From contig NC_008319.1 in NCBI RefSeq assembly GCF_000014585.1, positions 1,612,001 to 1,676,000 of the forward strand: DNA of 64,000 bases, read 5' to 3'. Shown here in pieces: positions 49,879 through 60,553 of this stretch. Positions within the stretch are counted from its first letter, which is position 1. The number at the start of each line of letters is the position of its first letter. The notes below the pieces were generated by a model. That model searched no databases. It was not told where the DNA came from and was given only the letters and a program-made list of their open reading frames with translations. The translations under genes and the position numbers were made by a program. This DNA comes from Synechococcus sp. CC9311. Its GTDB lineage: Bacteria; Cyanobacteriota; Cyanobacteriia; PCC-6307; Cyanobiaceae.

Positions 49879-51732
49879 ATGACTGGCCCTGAACAGGAAA
49901 TGGTGAGCAGCGTCGCAGCAACCACCCCCGCACCTATCGCGCCTGTGGTTCTGCCCAAGACCAGCGAAAGTGAGAATCTGCTCAAGATTCGCCACTCGAT
50001 GAGCCACGTGATGGCCATGGCAGTTCAGAAGCTATTTCCCAAGGCCCAAGTGACCATTGGTCCATGGACTGAAGCAGGCTTTTATTACGACTTCGACAAT
50101 CCGGAACCCTTCACGGAAGCAGATCTCAAGGCGATCAAGAAGGAGATGGGAAAAATCATTGGCCGCAAGCTCCCGTTAGAACGCATTGAAGTCAGTCGTG
50201 AGGAAGCAGAACGTCGAATCAAGGCGCAAAACGAACCTTATAAATTAGAAATTCTCGAGCGATTGGTCGAGCCCATCACGCTCTACACCCTGGGTGAGCA
50301 GTGGTGGGATCTCTGTGCTGGGCCTCATGTGGCCAACACAAGCGAACTCAATCCAAAAGCGTTTGAGCTCGAAAGTGTGGCAGGTGCCTACTGGCGTGGT
50401 GACGAAACCAAGGCTCAACTTCAGCGCATTTATGGCACAGCGTGGGAAACCGCCGACCAACTGTCAGAGCACAAACGCCGCAAAGAAGAAGCACTCCGAC
50501 GTGATCATCGCCGCCTTGGCAAAGACCTTGATCTGTTCTCCATCGAAGATGAAGCGGGAGCAGGCCTTGTCTTCTGGCACCCCCGGGGCGCACGCATGCG
50601 TCTCTTAATTGAAGACTTCTGGAGGCAAGCGCACTTTGAGGGGGGGTATGAGCTGCTCTACACACCCCACGTCGCGGACATCAGCCTTTGGAAGACCTCT
50701 GGACACCTCGACTTCTATGCGGAAAGCATGTTCGGCCCCATGGAGGTGGATGAGAGGCAATACCAGCTCAAGCCGATGAACTGTCCATTCCACGTTCTGA
50801 CCTACGCCAGCAAACTTCGCAGCTACAGAGAACTCCCGATCCGATGGGCGGAGCTCGGAACCGTTTACCGCTACGAGCGACCGGGGGTGATGCACGGGCT
50901 GATGAGAGTCCGTGGCTTCACGCAAGACGACGCCCACGTGTTTTGCCTACCCGAACAGATCAGTGATGAGATCTTGCGAATCCTGAATCTCACAGAACGG
51001 ATTCTTTCAACGTTCGATTTCAGTAACTACGAGATCAACCTTTCAACAAAACCAGACAAAGCCATCGGCGATGACGCTGTCTGGGAGCTCGCGACCAAAG
51101 GCCTGATCGAAGCCCTAAAACGCAAGGGTTGGGCCTACAAAATAGATGAGGGTGGCGGAGCGTTTTATGGACCCAAGATCGACCTAAAAATTGAAGATGC
51201 CATTGGTCGGATGTGGCAATGCTCCACCATTCAGCTCGATTTCAACTTGCCTGAGCGCTTCGAACTCGACTACATCGCTGCTGATGGCAGCAAACAGCGC
51301 CCGATCATGATTCACCGGGCCATTTTCGGTTCACTCGAACGATTTTTCGGGATCATGACCGAAAACTATGCGGGAGACTTTCCGTTTTGGCTTGCCCCAG
51401 AACAGATCCGGCTACTTCCGGTGACGGATGAAGTTCTGGGTTATGCGGAAGAGTTTCAAAACCAACTCAAAGCAGCTGGTATTCGCGCCAGCATCGATCG
51501 CAGCGGAGACCGACTTGGGAAGCTGATTCGCATAGGAGAAAAAATGAAAATCCCGGTGCTGGCTGTTATTGGAGCCAAGGAAGCTGAACAGGGCGCCGCG
51601 AGCCTGCGCAGCCGCCGCGATGGCGACCTTGGCGTGATCACCAAGGAACGCCTGATCGCAACGGCACAATCGGCCAACCAAGATCGGAAAGCATCACTTT
51701 CTTTTGATAACAGTGTGAGCGTCGAAGAATGA
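49879..51732 (+). CDS. thrS: threonyl-tRNA synthetase
   Basis: Class II enzyme charging tRNA-Thr. There is no TGS domain: the protein goes straight to the editing domain (RHSMSHVMAMAVQKLFPKAQ, with the HxxxH motif, and DLCAGPHVANT). The catalytic core follows: LLIEDFWRQAHFEGGYELLY (motif 1), ELGTVYRYERPGVMHGLMRV (motif 2) and RAIFGSLERFFGIMTE (motif 3). The anticodon-binding domain begins near LAPEQIRLLPVTDEVLGYAE. Length 617. ATG 49879. It overlaps the next gene by ATGA. Confidence 0.97.
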   Translation: MTGPEQEMVSSVAATTPAPIAPVVLPKTSESENLLKIRHSMSHVMAMAVQKLFPKAQVTIGPWTEAGFYYDFDNPEPFTEADLKAIKKEMGKIIGRKLPLERIEVSREEAERRIKAQNEPYKLEILERLVEPITLYTLGEQWWDLCAGPHVANTSELNPKAFELESVAGAYWRGDETKAQLQRIYGTAWETADQLSEHKRRKEEALRRDHRRLGKDLDLFSIEDEAGAGLVFWHPRGARMRLLIEDFWRQAHFEGGYELLYTPHVADISLWKTSGHLDFYAESMFGPMEVDERQYQLKPMNCPFHVLTYASKLRSYRELPIRWAELGTVYRYERPGVMHGLMRVRGFTQDDAHVFCLPEQISDEILRILNLTERILSTFDFSNYEINLSTKPDKAIGDDAVWELATKGLIEALKRKGWAYKIDEGGGAFYGPKIDLKIEDAIGRMWQCSTIQLDFNLPERFELDYIAADGSKQRPIMIHRAIFGSLERFFGIMTENYAGDFPFWLAPEQIRLLPVTDEVLGYAEEFQNQLKAAGIRASIDRSGDRLGKLIRIGEKMKIPVLAVIGAKEAEQGAASLRSRRDGDLGVITKERLIATAQSANQDRKASLSFDNSVSVEE

Positions 51733-52127
51733 GCGATCCAGCGATCACTGGTTTGGCCGATCTCAATCGATTACGCACTGCTCCTCCGCTGAGTGTGCTT
51801 GAGCGGAAAACTCTCAAAACTGAGCTGATCGCTGAAATGAACCACTTCGCCTGGTTCACTGTTGGCGTCATGGCCTCCTCATCCACTGAAGCGATGACCT
51901 GTCTTCGCGACCTTGAGCTGGCGATGGGTTGGCCATCCATGCATCTCGAGGACGAAACACGCATTGACAGCGGAGTTTTCCTGAAAGCCAACCAATCCAC
52001 CGGTTGCATTCGCATCCGTGCAGAGGCAGGCCTGGGTAAAGGCTTCTTGCTCAGCGGCCATCAAGGTGAATGGCAACAATCAGGTCCCACCTGGGGCCCC
52101 CTGCCTCTCGACCTGTTTCGTGACTGA
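51729..52127 (+). CDS. DUF1824 protein (132 aa)
   Basis: NRLRTAPPLSVLERKTLKTE, then MNHFAWFTVGVMASSSTEAM, LELAMGWPSMHLED and STGCIRIRAEAGLGKGFLLS are typical of DUF1824, a cyanobacterial and plastid-lineage family of unknown function. Its ATG overlaps the thrS stop by four bases, so translation is coupled to thrS. Confidence 0.8.
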   Translation: MSDPAITGLADLNRLRTAPPLSVLERKTLKTELIAEMNHFAWFTVGVMASSSTEAMTCLRDLELAMGWPSMHLEDETRIDSGVFLKANQSTGCIRIRAEAGLGKGFLLSGHQGEWQQSGPTWGPLPLDLFRD

Positions 52128-52205
52128 GCGTTCCAGAGCCTGATCAAGACTTGTCGATTCCGAGCAAAGCGATCAGCCTTGAGCTGAGATGCACCGATCG
52201 ACCCA

Positions 52206-53279
52206 ATGCAGCCAACGACTTACCTGGCCGGGGATCTCGGTGGCACCAAAACGCTCCTAGCCATCTACAGCGATCAAAATGGCGAGCTGAAACAAGAGCA
52301 TGTCCAGCGTTACGTGTCGGCGGAATGGACGTCTCTGGACTCCATGCTCAATCACTTCCTGCAAGCACGCCCAGACACCAACTCCACTCCTCAAACCAGC
52401 TGCTTCGCCGTCGCTGGCCCGGTTAAGAACCGTGCTGCTGAACTTACTAATTTGGGATGGACGATTAGCCAAGAGTCGCTGAAACAATCGGCTGGTTTAG
52501 AGCAGGTGGAACTCGTTAACGATTTTGCTGTTCTGATCTACGGCCTTCCCCATTTCAGCGATAGCCAGCAGATCACGCTTCAAGCTGGATCTACAAAGAA
52601 TTCTGAAAACACCCAATCCGAGCCAGGCCCCGTCGCCATTCTTGGAGCGGGAACGGGCTTGGGAATGGCTCGGGGGCTTCCGAGCAATAAGGGATGGATT
52701 GCCTTACCCAGCGAGGGGGGACATCGAGAGTTCGCGCCCCGATCCGACGACGAATGGGGCCTTGTTCAATGGCTCAAGCGCGATTTGTCTCTAGAGAGGA
52801 TTTCTGTGGAGAGGGTTGTGAGCGGAACCGGATTGGGCCATGTCATGCACTGGATGCTGCAGCAGTCGAAAGATGCAAAGCACCCGCTTCAAGAGAAGGC
52901 CAAAGCATGGAGATGGAACAAACCAGATCACCCTGATTATCACGATCTCCCTGCTTCAACATGCCAATACGCCAAAGCAGGCGACCAGCTCGCGAACGCT
53001 GCAATGACGCTTTGGCTTAGTGCTTACGGCGCAGCCGCAGGAGATCTTGCCCTACAGGAACTGTGCACGGGTGGGCTCTGGATTGGTGGGGGCACGGCCG
53101 AAAAAAACCAGGATGGATTGAAGTCGATTCATTTTTTAAACGCCATGCGTCAAAAGGGGCGCTTTCAGCCGTTTTTGGAAGGTTTGACGGTGCGCGCTGT
53201 GATCGATCCGGAAGCTGGTCTGTTTAGTGCTGCTTGCAGAGCACGAGAACTGGCTGAGTCGAGTGGGACACTGGCCTGA
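52206..53279 (+). CDS. glk: glucokinase
   Basis: Phosphorylates glucose at carbon 6 with ATP. N-terminal TYLAGDLGGTKTLLAIY is the phosphate-1 loop; NDFAVLIYGLPHFSD holds the catalytic Asp region; AILGAGTGLGMARGL is the phosphate-2/adenosine-type loop; and PSEGGHREFAPRSDDEWGLV is the bacterial glucokinase block. Length 357 fits. ATG 52206. Next gene thrB starts 15 bases after its stop. Confidence 0.9.
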   Translation: MQPTTYLAGDLGGTKTLLAIYSDQNGELKQEHVQRYVSAEWTSLDSMLNHFLQARPDTNSTPQTSCFAVAGPVKNRAAELTNLGWTISQESLKQSAGLEQVELVNDFAVLIYGLPHFSDSQQITLQAGSTKNSENTQSEPGPVAILGAGTGLGMARGLPSNKGWIALPSEGGHREFAPRSDDEWGLVQWLKRDLSLERISVERVVSGTGLGHVMHWMLQQSKDAKHPLQEKAKAWRWNKPDHPDYHDLPASTCQYAKAGDQLANAAMTLWLSAYGAAAGDLALQELCTGGLWIGGGTAEKNQDGLKSIHFLNAMRQKGRFQPFLEGLTVRAVIDPEAGLFSAACRARELAESSGTLA

Positions 53280-53293
53280 GTGGAAACGCAGGG

Positions 53294-54241
53294 ATGGCGC
53301 AGCCGCGTATCGGCCAAACAGTGGTGGTGGATGTTCCCGCTACCACCGCCAATATTGGACCAGGATTCGACTGTCTAGGCGCTGCTCTGGATCTCAACAA
53401 CCGTTTCACCATGCGTCGAATCGATGGCGATGGAGAGCGATTTGAACTGATCATCGAGGGACAGGAGGGGTCTCATTTACGGGGAGGACCGGACAACCTC
53501 GTCTATCGAGCTGCACAGAGGGTTTGGAAAGCAGCTGGCCAAGAGCCCATAGCTATCGAGGCTCGAGTGCGTTTAGCCGTTCCTCCAGCCAGGGGGCTTG
53601 GCAGCAGTGCCACGGCCATCGTCGCAGGACTCGTGGGTGCCAATGCCTTAGTGGGAGAACCGCTCAGTCGAGAAAAACTGCTGGAGCTCGCAATCGATAT
53701 CGAAGGCCACCCAGACAATGTTGTGCCTTCGCTACTGGGGGGACTGTGCATGACAGCAAAGGCTGCATCTCAACGCTGGCGAGTGGTGCGTTGCGAATGG
53801 ATGCACAGCATTAAGGCAGTTGTTGCGATCCCAGCAATTCGCCTCAGCACCAGCGAAGCGAGGCGAGCCATGCCCAAATCGGTCCCCGTTGGTGATGCAG
53901 TGGTCAACCTTGGTGCCCTCACCCTGCTGCTGCAAGGACTAAGGACCGGAAACGGCGATTTGATCTCAGACGGAATGCATGACCGCCTGCACGAGCCCTA
54001 TCGCTGGAGGCTGATCAAAGGTGGGCAGGAAGTCAAAGAGGCTGCACTCTCGGCTGGAGCCTGGGGATGCGCCATCAGCGGCGCAGGGCCAAGCATTTTG
54101 GCGCTTTGCTCAGAAGAGAGAGGGCCAGCCGTGAGTCATGCCATGGTGAAGGCTTGGGAAGCGGCTGGCGTCGCTAGTCGCGCTCCACTGCTTAACCTTC
54201 AGACGGCTGGGAGCCACTGGCAACCCAAAGACGCTGAGTAG
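53294..54241 (+). CDS. thrB: homoserine kinase
   Basis: GHMP-kinase family member that phosphorylates homoserine in threonine synthesis. [20 protein letters not shown] (about 11-30) begins the fold, [20 protein letters not shown] (about 95-114) is the ATP-binding glycine/serine loop, and [20 protein letters not shown] (about 255-274) closes it. Length 315 is typical. ATG 53294 with CAGGG just upstream. Confidence 0.95.
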   Translation: MAQPRIGQTVVVDVPATTANIGPGFDCLGAALDLNNRFTMRRIDGDGERFELIIEGQEGSHLRGGPDNLVYRAAQRVWKAAGQEPIAIEARVRLAVPPARGLGSSATAIVAGLVGANALVGEPLSREKLLELAIDIEGHPDNVVPSLLGGLCMTAKAASQRWRVVRCEWMHSIKAVVAIPAIRLSTSEARRAMPKSVPVGDAVVNLGALTLLLQGLRTGNGDLISDGMHDRLHEPYRWRLIKGGQEVKEAALSAGAWGCAISGAGPSILALCSEERGPAVSHAMVKAWEAAGVASRAPLLNLQTAGSHWQPKDAE

Positions 54242-54297
54242 AATTACTCAACAAAGCCCCTAGGGCTGATAAGTTCAATCACAATCTTGCGAACGCC

Positions 54298-55869
54298 ATG
54301 GACGCCAATTTGCCGCTGACGGCTGCGTCTCAGGCAGCGTTCCCCTGGCTCTCTCTCATCGTTTTGCTTCCTGCAGCGATGGCTTTGCTGATGCCATTGC
54401 TCCCAGGTGACGACTCGAAGCAATCACCTTTGCCACGCAATCTGGCCATCGGCGTCCTTCTTGTGGACCTCGTGCTGATGCTGGTGGTCTTTAGCCAGCA
54501 TTTCGACCCCAGCGACAGCAGTCTTCAGCTCGTTGAACGGGTGAACTGGGTTCCTTCGATCGGCCTGGAATGGTCCCTTGGCGCCGACGGGCTTTCAGCT
54601 CCACTTGTGGTTCTAAGTGGACTAGTGACGCTTTTATCCGTTGCCGCCAGCTGGAACGTTCAACACAAGACGAAGCTCTATTTCGGTCTTCTTCTTGTTC
54701 AAGCCTCTGCTCAGGGACTGGTCTTCCTCTCCCAGGATTTCCTGCTGTTCTTCCTTGCTTGGGAGCTGGAACTCGTCCCTGTCTACCTCCTCATTGCGAT
54801 CTGGGGTGGAAGCAATCGTCAATATGCAGCCACAAAATTCATCCTCTACACCGCTATTGCATCCCTTCTGATTCTGATCAGCGGTCTTGCCCTAGCCCTT
54901 TCCGGAGACACCTTCACTCTCAACCTGACTGAGCTCGCTGCGCGCTCTCCAGGCGGAACCTTTGGGTTGCTCTGCTATCTCGGCTTCTTGATCGGTTTTG
55001 GGGTGAAGTTACCGATGTTTCCGCTTCACACTTGGCTCCCAGACGCTCACGGAGAGGCCAATGCGCCGGTGTCGATGTTGCTAGCTGGTGTGCTGTTGAA
55101 AATGGGCGGTTATGCCTTGCTGCGCTTCAACGTTCAGATGCTGCCCGATGCCCATCTTGTTCTTGCGCCAGCACTCATCGTTCTTGGCATCGTCAACATC
55201 ATTTATGGAGCGTTGAATGCTTTCGCTCAAGACAATGTGAAACGGCGGATCGCCTGCAGCTCCGTCAGCCATATGGGCTTTGTGTTGCTTGGCATCGGTG
55301 CTGTCGATGCCCTCAGTCTTAGTGGTGCCATGCTCCAAATGATCAGCCACGGACTGATCGCAGCAGCCATGTTCTTCGTGACAGGCTGTTTTTATGAACG
55401 CACCAAAACGCTGTCTATTCCCAACATGGGCGGACTGGCCAAAGTGTTGCCGATCACCTTTGCGTTCTTCCTAGCAAGCTCTCTGGCCTCCCTTGCCCTT
55501 CCTGGCATGAGCGGATTCATCAGTGAAATCACCATTTTCCTTGGCATCACGAGTCAAGAAAATTTCACGACCTTGTTCCGCGTTACCACTGTTGCAATTG
55601 CAGCGATTGGGCTGGTACTGACCCCGATGTATCTCCTTTCCATGTGCAGGCGAGTGTTCTTCGGCCCACGAATCCCTGCTTTGGCTTTCATCGATGACAT
55701 GCGCTCCCGAGAATTAGTGATCGGTCTCACCCTGCTGGTGCCAACTTTGGTGATTGGAATTTGGCCTCGTATCGCGATGGATTTCTACGAAGCAGCCACC
55801 GATGCTCTCGCCAGTGATCTCGGCACTCATAGCCTGGTAGCTCTCACGACCCTGCTGCCGGCGGGCTGA
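54298..55869 (+). CDS. ndhD: NAD(P)H-quinone oxidoreductase subunit 4 (NDH-1)
   Basis: Proton-pumping antiporter-like subunit of cyanobacterial NDH-1, used in cyclic electron flow and respiration. About 14 helices. The key charged sites are seen: [20 protein letters not shown] (Glu in helix 5) and [20 protein letters not shown] (the central Lys, then His/Asp), with [13 protein letters not shown] later. NdhD1-type is likely from the core-like sequence. Length 523. ATG at 54298. Confidence 0.93.
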   Translation: MDANLPLTAASQAAFPWLSLIVLLPAAMALLMPLLPGDDSKQSPLPRNLAIGVLLVDLVLMLVVFSQHFDPSDSSLQLVERVNWVPSIGLEWSLGADGLSAPLVVLSGLVTLLSVAASWNVQHKTKLYFGLLLVQASAQGLVFLSQDFLLFFLAWELELVPVYLLIAIWGGSNRQYAATKFILYTAIASLLILISGLALALSGDTFTLNLTELAARSPGGTFGLLCYLGFLIGFGVKLPMFPLHTWLPDAHGEANAPVSMLLAGVLLKMGGYALLRFNVQMLPDAHLVLAPALIVLGIVNIIYGALNAFAQDNVKRRIACSSVSHMGFVLLGIGAVDALSLSGAMLQMISHGLIAAAMFFVTGCFYERTKTLSIPNMGGLAKVLPITFAFFLASSLASLALPGMSGFISEITIFLGITSQENFTTLFRVTTVAIAAIGLVLTPMYLLSMCRRVFFGPRIPALAFIDDMRSRELVIGLTLLVPTLVIGIWPRIAMDFYEAATDALASDLGTHSLVALTTLLPAG

Positions 55870-55874
55870 CAGCG

Positions 55875-57992
55875 ATGACCAATTCAGAACTCTTGCGCGG
55901 ACATGGCCTTCCGCGTTTCGAGGCCATCGATGCATCCCAGGTGAAAGCTCATATCCCAGCACTGATCAACGACTTAGGAGAACAGCTCAGCACGCTGGAA
56001 TCCACCCTTCAGCAGCGCCTAGCTGACAACACAGCGCTGAGCTGGGATGAGGTGATGACTCCACTTCACTTGATTGGCGAACGCTTGCGCTGGAGCTGGG
56101 GGGTGGTGAGCCATCTCAACGGTGTCTGCAACAGCTCTGAGCTGCGCGAAGCCCATGCGGAACAGCAACCCGATGTCGTCCGTTTTGGCAACCGTGCTGG
56201 GCAGAGTCAGGTCATCCACCAAGCACTGGAAAGCCTTCAAAAAAACCCCAGTCATCCGCTGGATTCCACCCAGATCAGGATTCTTGACGCCGAATTGTTA
56301 TCGATGCGCCATCGAGGGGTGGGATTGAGCGGAGCTGATCAAGAGGCTTTTAACGAAGCCAGCGAACAACTCGCCTCGTTGTCCACCCGATTCAGCAATC
56401 ACGTTCTCGACGCCACGCAGAGTTGGACCCTTCTGGTTCAGGACGCAGACCAACTTCAAGGCATACCGGAGCGCGCCATGCAGGCTTTTGCTGCTGCCGC
56501 AAAGGAAGCTGGAGATCAGAATCGCAATGGACAGGACCCGACAGCCTTGGAAGGGCCTTGGCGCCTAGGTCTCGACATGCCTCGTTACCTACCCGTTCTG
56601 ACCCATGCCGACAACCGCAACCTGAGAGAAACCGTCTATAGGGCACAGGTGAGTCGGGCGAGCTCAGGAGAACTCGACAACACTCCTCTGATCGAAGAAA
56701 TCCTCGACCTTCGGACCCATCAGGCTTCTCGCCTTGGCTACCAAAATTGGGCTGAACGAAGCCTGGCCTCAAAAATGGCTGACAACGTAGAAGCCGTTGA
56801 AAAGCTTCTCGAAGAACTTCGCGTTGCAGCCCTGCCTATCGCAGAACAAGAGATGGACGAGCTCAGGGACTGTGCCCGTCGTCATGGTGCGACAGAAGCG
56901 GATGATTTCAGCCCCTGGGATGTGAGCTACTGGGCAGAAAAACTTCGTCAAGAGCGCTTCAATCTCAATCAAGAAGCTTTGCGTCCGTGGTTTCCACTTC
57001 CACAAGTGCTCGATGGACTTTTCCAGCTTTGCGAACGTTTGTTTTCCATCAGGATTGAAGCTGCTGATGGCGAAGCACCGATCTGGCATCCGGATGTGCG
57101 CTTTTTCAGAGTCAACGATCAAGAAGGCCATCCACTCGCGGCGTTTTATCTCGATCCCTTCAGCCGGCCCGCCAGCAAGCGAGGTGGAGCCTGGATGGAT
57201 GAATGTCTAAACCGGTCTCGTAATTCTGAAGGTGAGCTCACCCATCCTGTGGCATACCTGATTTGCAATCAGACCCCACCCTCCGGAGACATCCCAAGTC
57301 TGATGAGTTTTGAAGAGGTTGAGACCCTTTTCCATGAGTTCGGCCATGGGCTACAACACATGCTCACCACGGTGGAACATCCCCAAGCAGCCGGAATCAA
57401 CAACGTGGAATGGGACGCGGTGGAGCTTCCCAGTCAGTTCATGGAGAACTGGTGCCTTGATCACCAGACCTTGATGGGAATGGCCCGTCATTGGAAAACA
57501 GGTGAACCCTTGCCTGAAGAGGATTACAACAAACTGCGCAACAGCCGCACCTTCATGCAGGGATGCGGAACGCTGCGCCAGGTTCATTTCGCCTTAACCG
57601 ATTTACGTCTTCACAGCACGTGGACTCCCGAGCTCGGTCAATCCCCTGATGCGTTCAGACGCAAGATCGCAGACAGCACGACCGTGTTGCCCCCGATACC
57701 GGAAGACCGATTCCTTTGCGCCTTCGGCCATATTTTTGCTGGTGGTTACTCCGCTGGCTATTACTCCTACAAGTGGGCAGAAGTCTTAAGCGCTGACGCT
57801 TTTGCCGCTTTCGAGGAGGTTGGCCTCGATCAGGAAGAGGAGGTGCAAACCACCGGTCAACGCTTCCGCAACACGATTCTCAGCCTTGGAGGAAGTCAGC
57901 GACCAGCTGATATCTACAAATCCTTCCGGGGTCGAACGGCTAGCACTGATGCATTAATTCGCCATTCCGGACTGGCAGCAACCGGACGTTGA
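55875..57992 (+). CDS. prlC: M3-family oligopeptidase A
   Basis: Cytosolic zinc metallopeptidase that cuts short peptides, for example released signal and transit peptides. The zinc motif is ETLFHEFGHGLQHMLTTVEH (HEFGH; third ligand Glu in the following NNVEWDAVELPSQFMENW). The C-terminal HIFAGGYSAGYYSYKWAEVL loop binds the peptide. Length 705 is normal. ATG 55875 follows ndhD by 5 bases. Confidence 0.95.
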   Translation: MTNSELLRGHGLPRFEAIDASQVKAHIPALINDLGEQLSTLESTLQQRLADNTALSWDEVMTPLHLIGERLRWSWGVVSHLNGVCNSSELREAHAEQQPDVVRFGNRAGQSQVIHQALESLQKNPSHPLDSTQIRILDAELLSMRHRGVGLSGADQEAFNEASEQLASLSTRFSNHVLDATQSWTLLVQDADQLQGIPERAMQAFAAAAKEAGDQNRNGQDPTALEGPWRLGLDMPRYLPVLTHADNRNLRETVYRAQVSRASSGELDNTPLIEEILDLRTHQASRLGYQNWAERSLASKMADNVEAVEKLLEELRVAALPIAEQEMDELRDCARRHGATEADDFSPWDVSYWAEKLRQERFNLNQEALRPWFPLPQVLDGLFQLCERLFSIRIEAADGEAPIWHPDVRFFRVNDQEGHPLAAFYLDPFSRPASKRGGAWMDECLNRSRNSEGELTHPVAYLICNQTPPSGDIPSLMSFEEVETLFHEFGHGLQHMLTTVEHPQAAGINNVEWDAVELPSQFMENWCLDHQTLMGMARHWKTGEPLPEEDYNKLRNSRTFMQGCGTLRQVHFALTDLRLHSTWTPELGQSPDAFRRKIADSTTVLPPIPEDRFLCAFGHIFAGGYSAGYYSYKWAEVLSADAFAAFEEVGLDQEEEVQTTGQRFRNTILSLGGSQRPADIYKSFRGRTASTDALIRHSGLAATGR

Positions 57993-58002
57993 GCTTGCAG
58001 AC

Positions 58003-59469
58003 ATGCACCATGACCTGCTTGCACTGAATTCCAACTGGAACCTGTCTCAAACCGATCCATCAACGCGTGTTCCGCTGGTCTCGCTAGACGAAGCCCTCGA
58101 GCGCAGCAGTTTGAAGAAAGGGATTAGCCGTCGAGATTTTCTTGCGGAGCTCCTGAAAGACGTTCAACATCAACGCCTGCTTCCTTTGCTGGCGATGCTT
58201 CCTCGCCGCTGGCGGCAGGAGCCTGCGTCACTGCCGGAACAATTGAGAGGTCTAGGGAACCTGCTTGGAGAGGGACTGATGAGTCCACTGCTTCTTGCGG
58301 CATTCGCTGATGACTTGCAGCACTTACTGCCTCAACGAACAAACCCCAGACGCTCAGCTTTGGATCTTTGGTGCCAGCGCACCTACAACAACCCCGGCAG
58401 CCAGCAATGGCCACTGCCTGAGGGACTGGAAACATGGAGGTCCCAAGCCGCGGAATCCCTCAAATCACAAAACGAGCGACTTAAGCCGAAAGGTCGTTCA
58501 GGGCTAACGGGACTGACATCGCTAGGTGGGGAGATTGCTTGGAGCAATCACGGACTCTCCTATCTCCAATCCGCAGAGGCCAGACATCGGAATCAACAGA
58601 TGGCTCAAGTGTTCAACGTTCTTGGAAGCAATCTTCTCGTTGAACAGAACCTCAACGTGGACACCTATCGGTTCGAAGGCCAGTCCTCCGGAAAGGATCT
58701 AATCCAATGCCTTCAATCCAAAGGATGGAGGTGTCAAGCGAGAGTACGGACCAGTGTGGCCAGCTTCGGACTTGGAGCCAGTACACCTAGTTCTGACAGC
58801 AATCAATGGAATCAAATCCCCCTTGCGGTCCCTTACCGAACGGGATTACAAGAGACGAACCAAAAAGAGATCAACGCCTTACTACCCCACGCCTGCCTAG
58901 AGCTGGAGTTACAACCGCCAGAGGATGACACCGTTCTGCTGCAGTACTACCAAGGCACAGAAGGCCTGAATGGCTGGGCCGCGATGAATGACTTGGATCG
59001 ACCATGGCAAAACGGACGTTCCAACGGAAGCGTTCAATACTCGCCAACGGTCTTTCGCGATCAACAACTGTCCGATGCTGTTGAACTCTGCGAATTGATG
59101 GGCGCCATTCACAACAGCGAGGCGGGCATGGAAAACCTCCATCTCGGTGGATACGGAGCGATCGGTTTCTGCATCGACTCCACTGCGCTCTTGGAATATG
59201 CACTGACAGGTCAGACCAACCTTTTTCCACTCACGCTTGGAGGCCTATGGCGAGAACGGCTAAGCGCACAGCTGAATCATTTACTTGAACAAAACATGCG
59301 GCCCAATGATGACGCTGTTGATCGCTACAAGAGGGCAATTGAAGACATGCCTCAAGATCTTTATCACACTTCAGTGACCCGAACAGATGCGAGGAGACGC
59401 CTTTTAGCCAGTCAACCTAGTTATTCACCTTTTTTACTGATCCAAGATCTCAACTTGCAGAAGAGCTGA
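58003..59469 (+). CDS. uncharacterised protein (488 aa)
   Basis: Not recognised. It begins MHHDLLALNSNWNLSQTDPS and has a Lys/Arg-rich helix pair (KKGISRRDFLAELLKDVQHQ, LLPLLAMLPRRWRQE). The middle is Ser/Thr/Gly-rich, and the C-terminal half has strand-like segments (HACLELELQPPEDDTVLLQY, then GLWRERLSAQLNHLLE). No membrane helix, no signal peptide, no catalytic motif seen. It starts 10 bases after prlC, so it may share its transcript. Its 3' end overlaps the opposite-strand hydrolase gene by 20 bases. Confidence 0.7.
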   Translation: MHHDLLALNSNWNLSQTDPSTRVPLVSLDEALERSSLKKGISRRDFLAELLKDVQHQRLLPLLAMLPRRWRQEPASLPEQLRGLGNLLGEGLMSPLLLAAFADDLQHLLPQRTNPRRSALDLWCQRTYNNPGSQQWPLPEGLETWRSQAAESLKSQNERLKPKGRSGLTGLTSLGGEIAWSNHGLSYLQSAEARHRNQQMAQVFNVLGSNLLVEQNLNVDTYRFEGQSSGKDLIQCLQSKGWRCQARVRTSVASFGLGASTPSSDSNQWNQIPLAVPYRTGLQETNQKEINALLPHACLELELQPPEDDTVLLQYYQGTEGLNGWAAMNDLDRPWQNGRSNGSVQYSPTVFRDQQLSDAVELCELMGAIHNSEAGMENLHLGGYGAIGFCIDSTALLEYALTGQTNLFPLTLGGLWRERLSAQLNHLLEQNMRPNDDAVDRYKRAIEDMPQDLYHTSVTRTDARRRLLASQPSYSPFLLIQDLNLQKS

Positions 59470-60553
59470 CCAAACTGCGTTCAAGTTCACGACAAATTGC
59501 AGCCACAACCTTTTGGCGGAAGGCGACACTAAAAGGTCCCGAAGAACCGTTATGACTCATATGGTTAATGAGATAACGATGCAAGCAATGCGATCGCTGC
59601 CAACGGTTCCAGTTCGTTAAAGGCAATAAGCTCAATCGTCCTGGATAGGCGAGTCGGCCAAATGCAGCGACAGGATCTTTACTACCGACCACCATCGCAA
59701 CATCCTGAATACTTTCGAGAGCCGCATTTCCACTAAAGACCCCACAAATCGTAATTACTTGTACAGGACTACAGCAAAGCTTCTGCAACATTTCAGCAGT
59801 ACCAATGGCCATTTCAGCACCACCGCTATAACCAACTAAAACCACACGAGAGGCATGTGAAGGATGAAAATTTAACTGCTCTAATCGTCGGGCTATTTTT
59901 AAAGCTAATTCATAGTTCATCACAGGACCATAACGCCGATCAGACGAGATCCCAACCTTAATAACATTATTTGCCTGAATACAAAACGCACAAACGAATT
60001 GCACAAACTTATTAGGATGATGCTCCTGAAGAGAAAACAACCACTGCCAAAACCATCTGGAGTAAGAAGCAGCACGAAGTCCAACATCCGTAATGGTATA
60101 AGCCTCAATTCCTTTTACCAGTAAGGAATCATTGGCAATCTCAGACTCCAAGCAATTCAGAAACTCTTGAACTCTTGGAGGATGACTCTCTTCACTTTGA
60201 TGAATACCATCGAGATAAACCAAAAAATGGCGGTGATCTGACCGTTTCTCCTCATTCCCATCAAATAATCCGCTGGCATCAGGAAAGCTTTGCATCCACC
60301 CTTCCCAGAACACAAAATCAACCATCACTGAATACACACCTACCAAGGCCAGCACAACAACAATCGCTCCTCCAGACACGCCAAGAAGCTCTAAAAGAGA
60401 TCCGGATTGCAGAAGGGAATCTGCATCGCGCCGCACCACTCCAACACCAATCAGCATCAGAATTCCCACCAAGACCAACACACCAATCAAGACACGCGCG
60501 CCAAGGCGAATGCTGTGCCGATGACCATTAACGACGGCGTTGCTTCTAGTCAT
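59450..60553 (-). CDS. membrane-anchored alpha/beta-hydrolase-like protein (367 aa)
   Basis: Two N-terminal membrane helices (about 19-42 and 55-82) hold a C-terminal hydrolase domain. HFLVYLDGIHQSEESHPPRV could be the first strand, SRVVLVGYSGGAEMAIGTAE has the nucleophile elbow G-Y-S-G-G, AMVVGSKDPVAAFGR offers an Asp and NHMSHNGSSG a His in triad order. Family not recognised beyond this. It starts within the stop of the upstream gene (ATGA), so the two are coupled. Confidence 0.7.
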   Translation of the reverse strand: MTRSNAVVNGHRHSIRLGARVLIGVLVLVGILMLIGVGVVRRDADSLLQSGSLLELLGVSGGAIVVVLALVGVYSVMVDFVFWEGWMQSFPDASGLFDGNEEKRSDHRHFLVYLDGIHQSEESHPPRVQEFLNCLESEIANDSLLVKGIEAYTITDVGLRAASYSRWFWQWLFSLQEHHPNKFVQFVCAFCIQANNVIKVGISSDRRYGPVMNYELALKIARRLEQLNFHPSHASRVVLVGYSGGAEMAIGTAEMLQKLCCSPVQVITICGVFSGNAALESIQDVAMVVGSKDPVAAFGRLAYPGRLSLLPLTNWNRWQRSHCLHRYLINHMSHNGSSGPFSVAFRQKVVAAICRELERSLVSSSAS

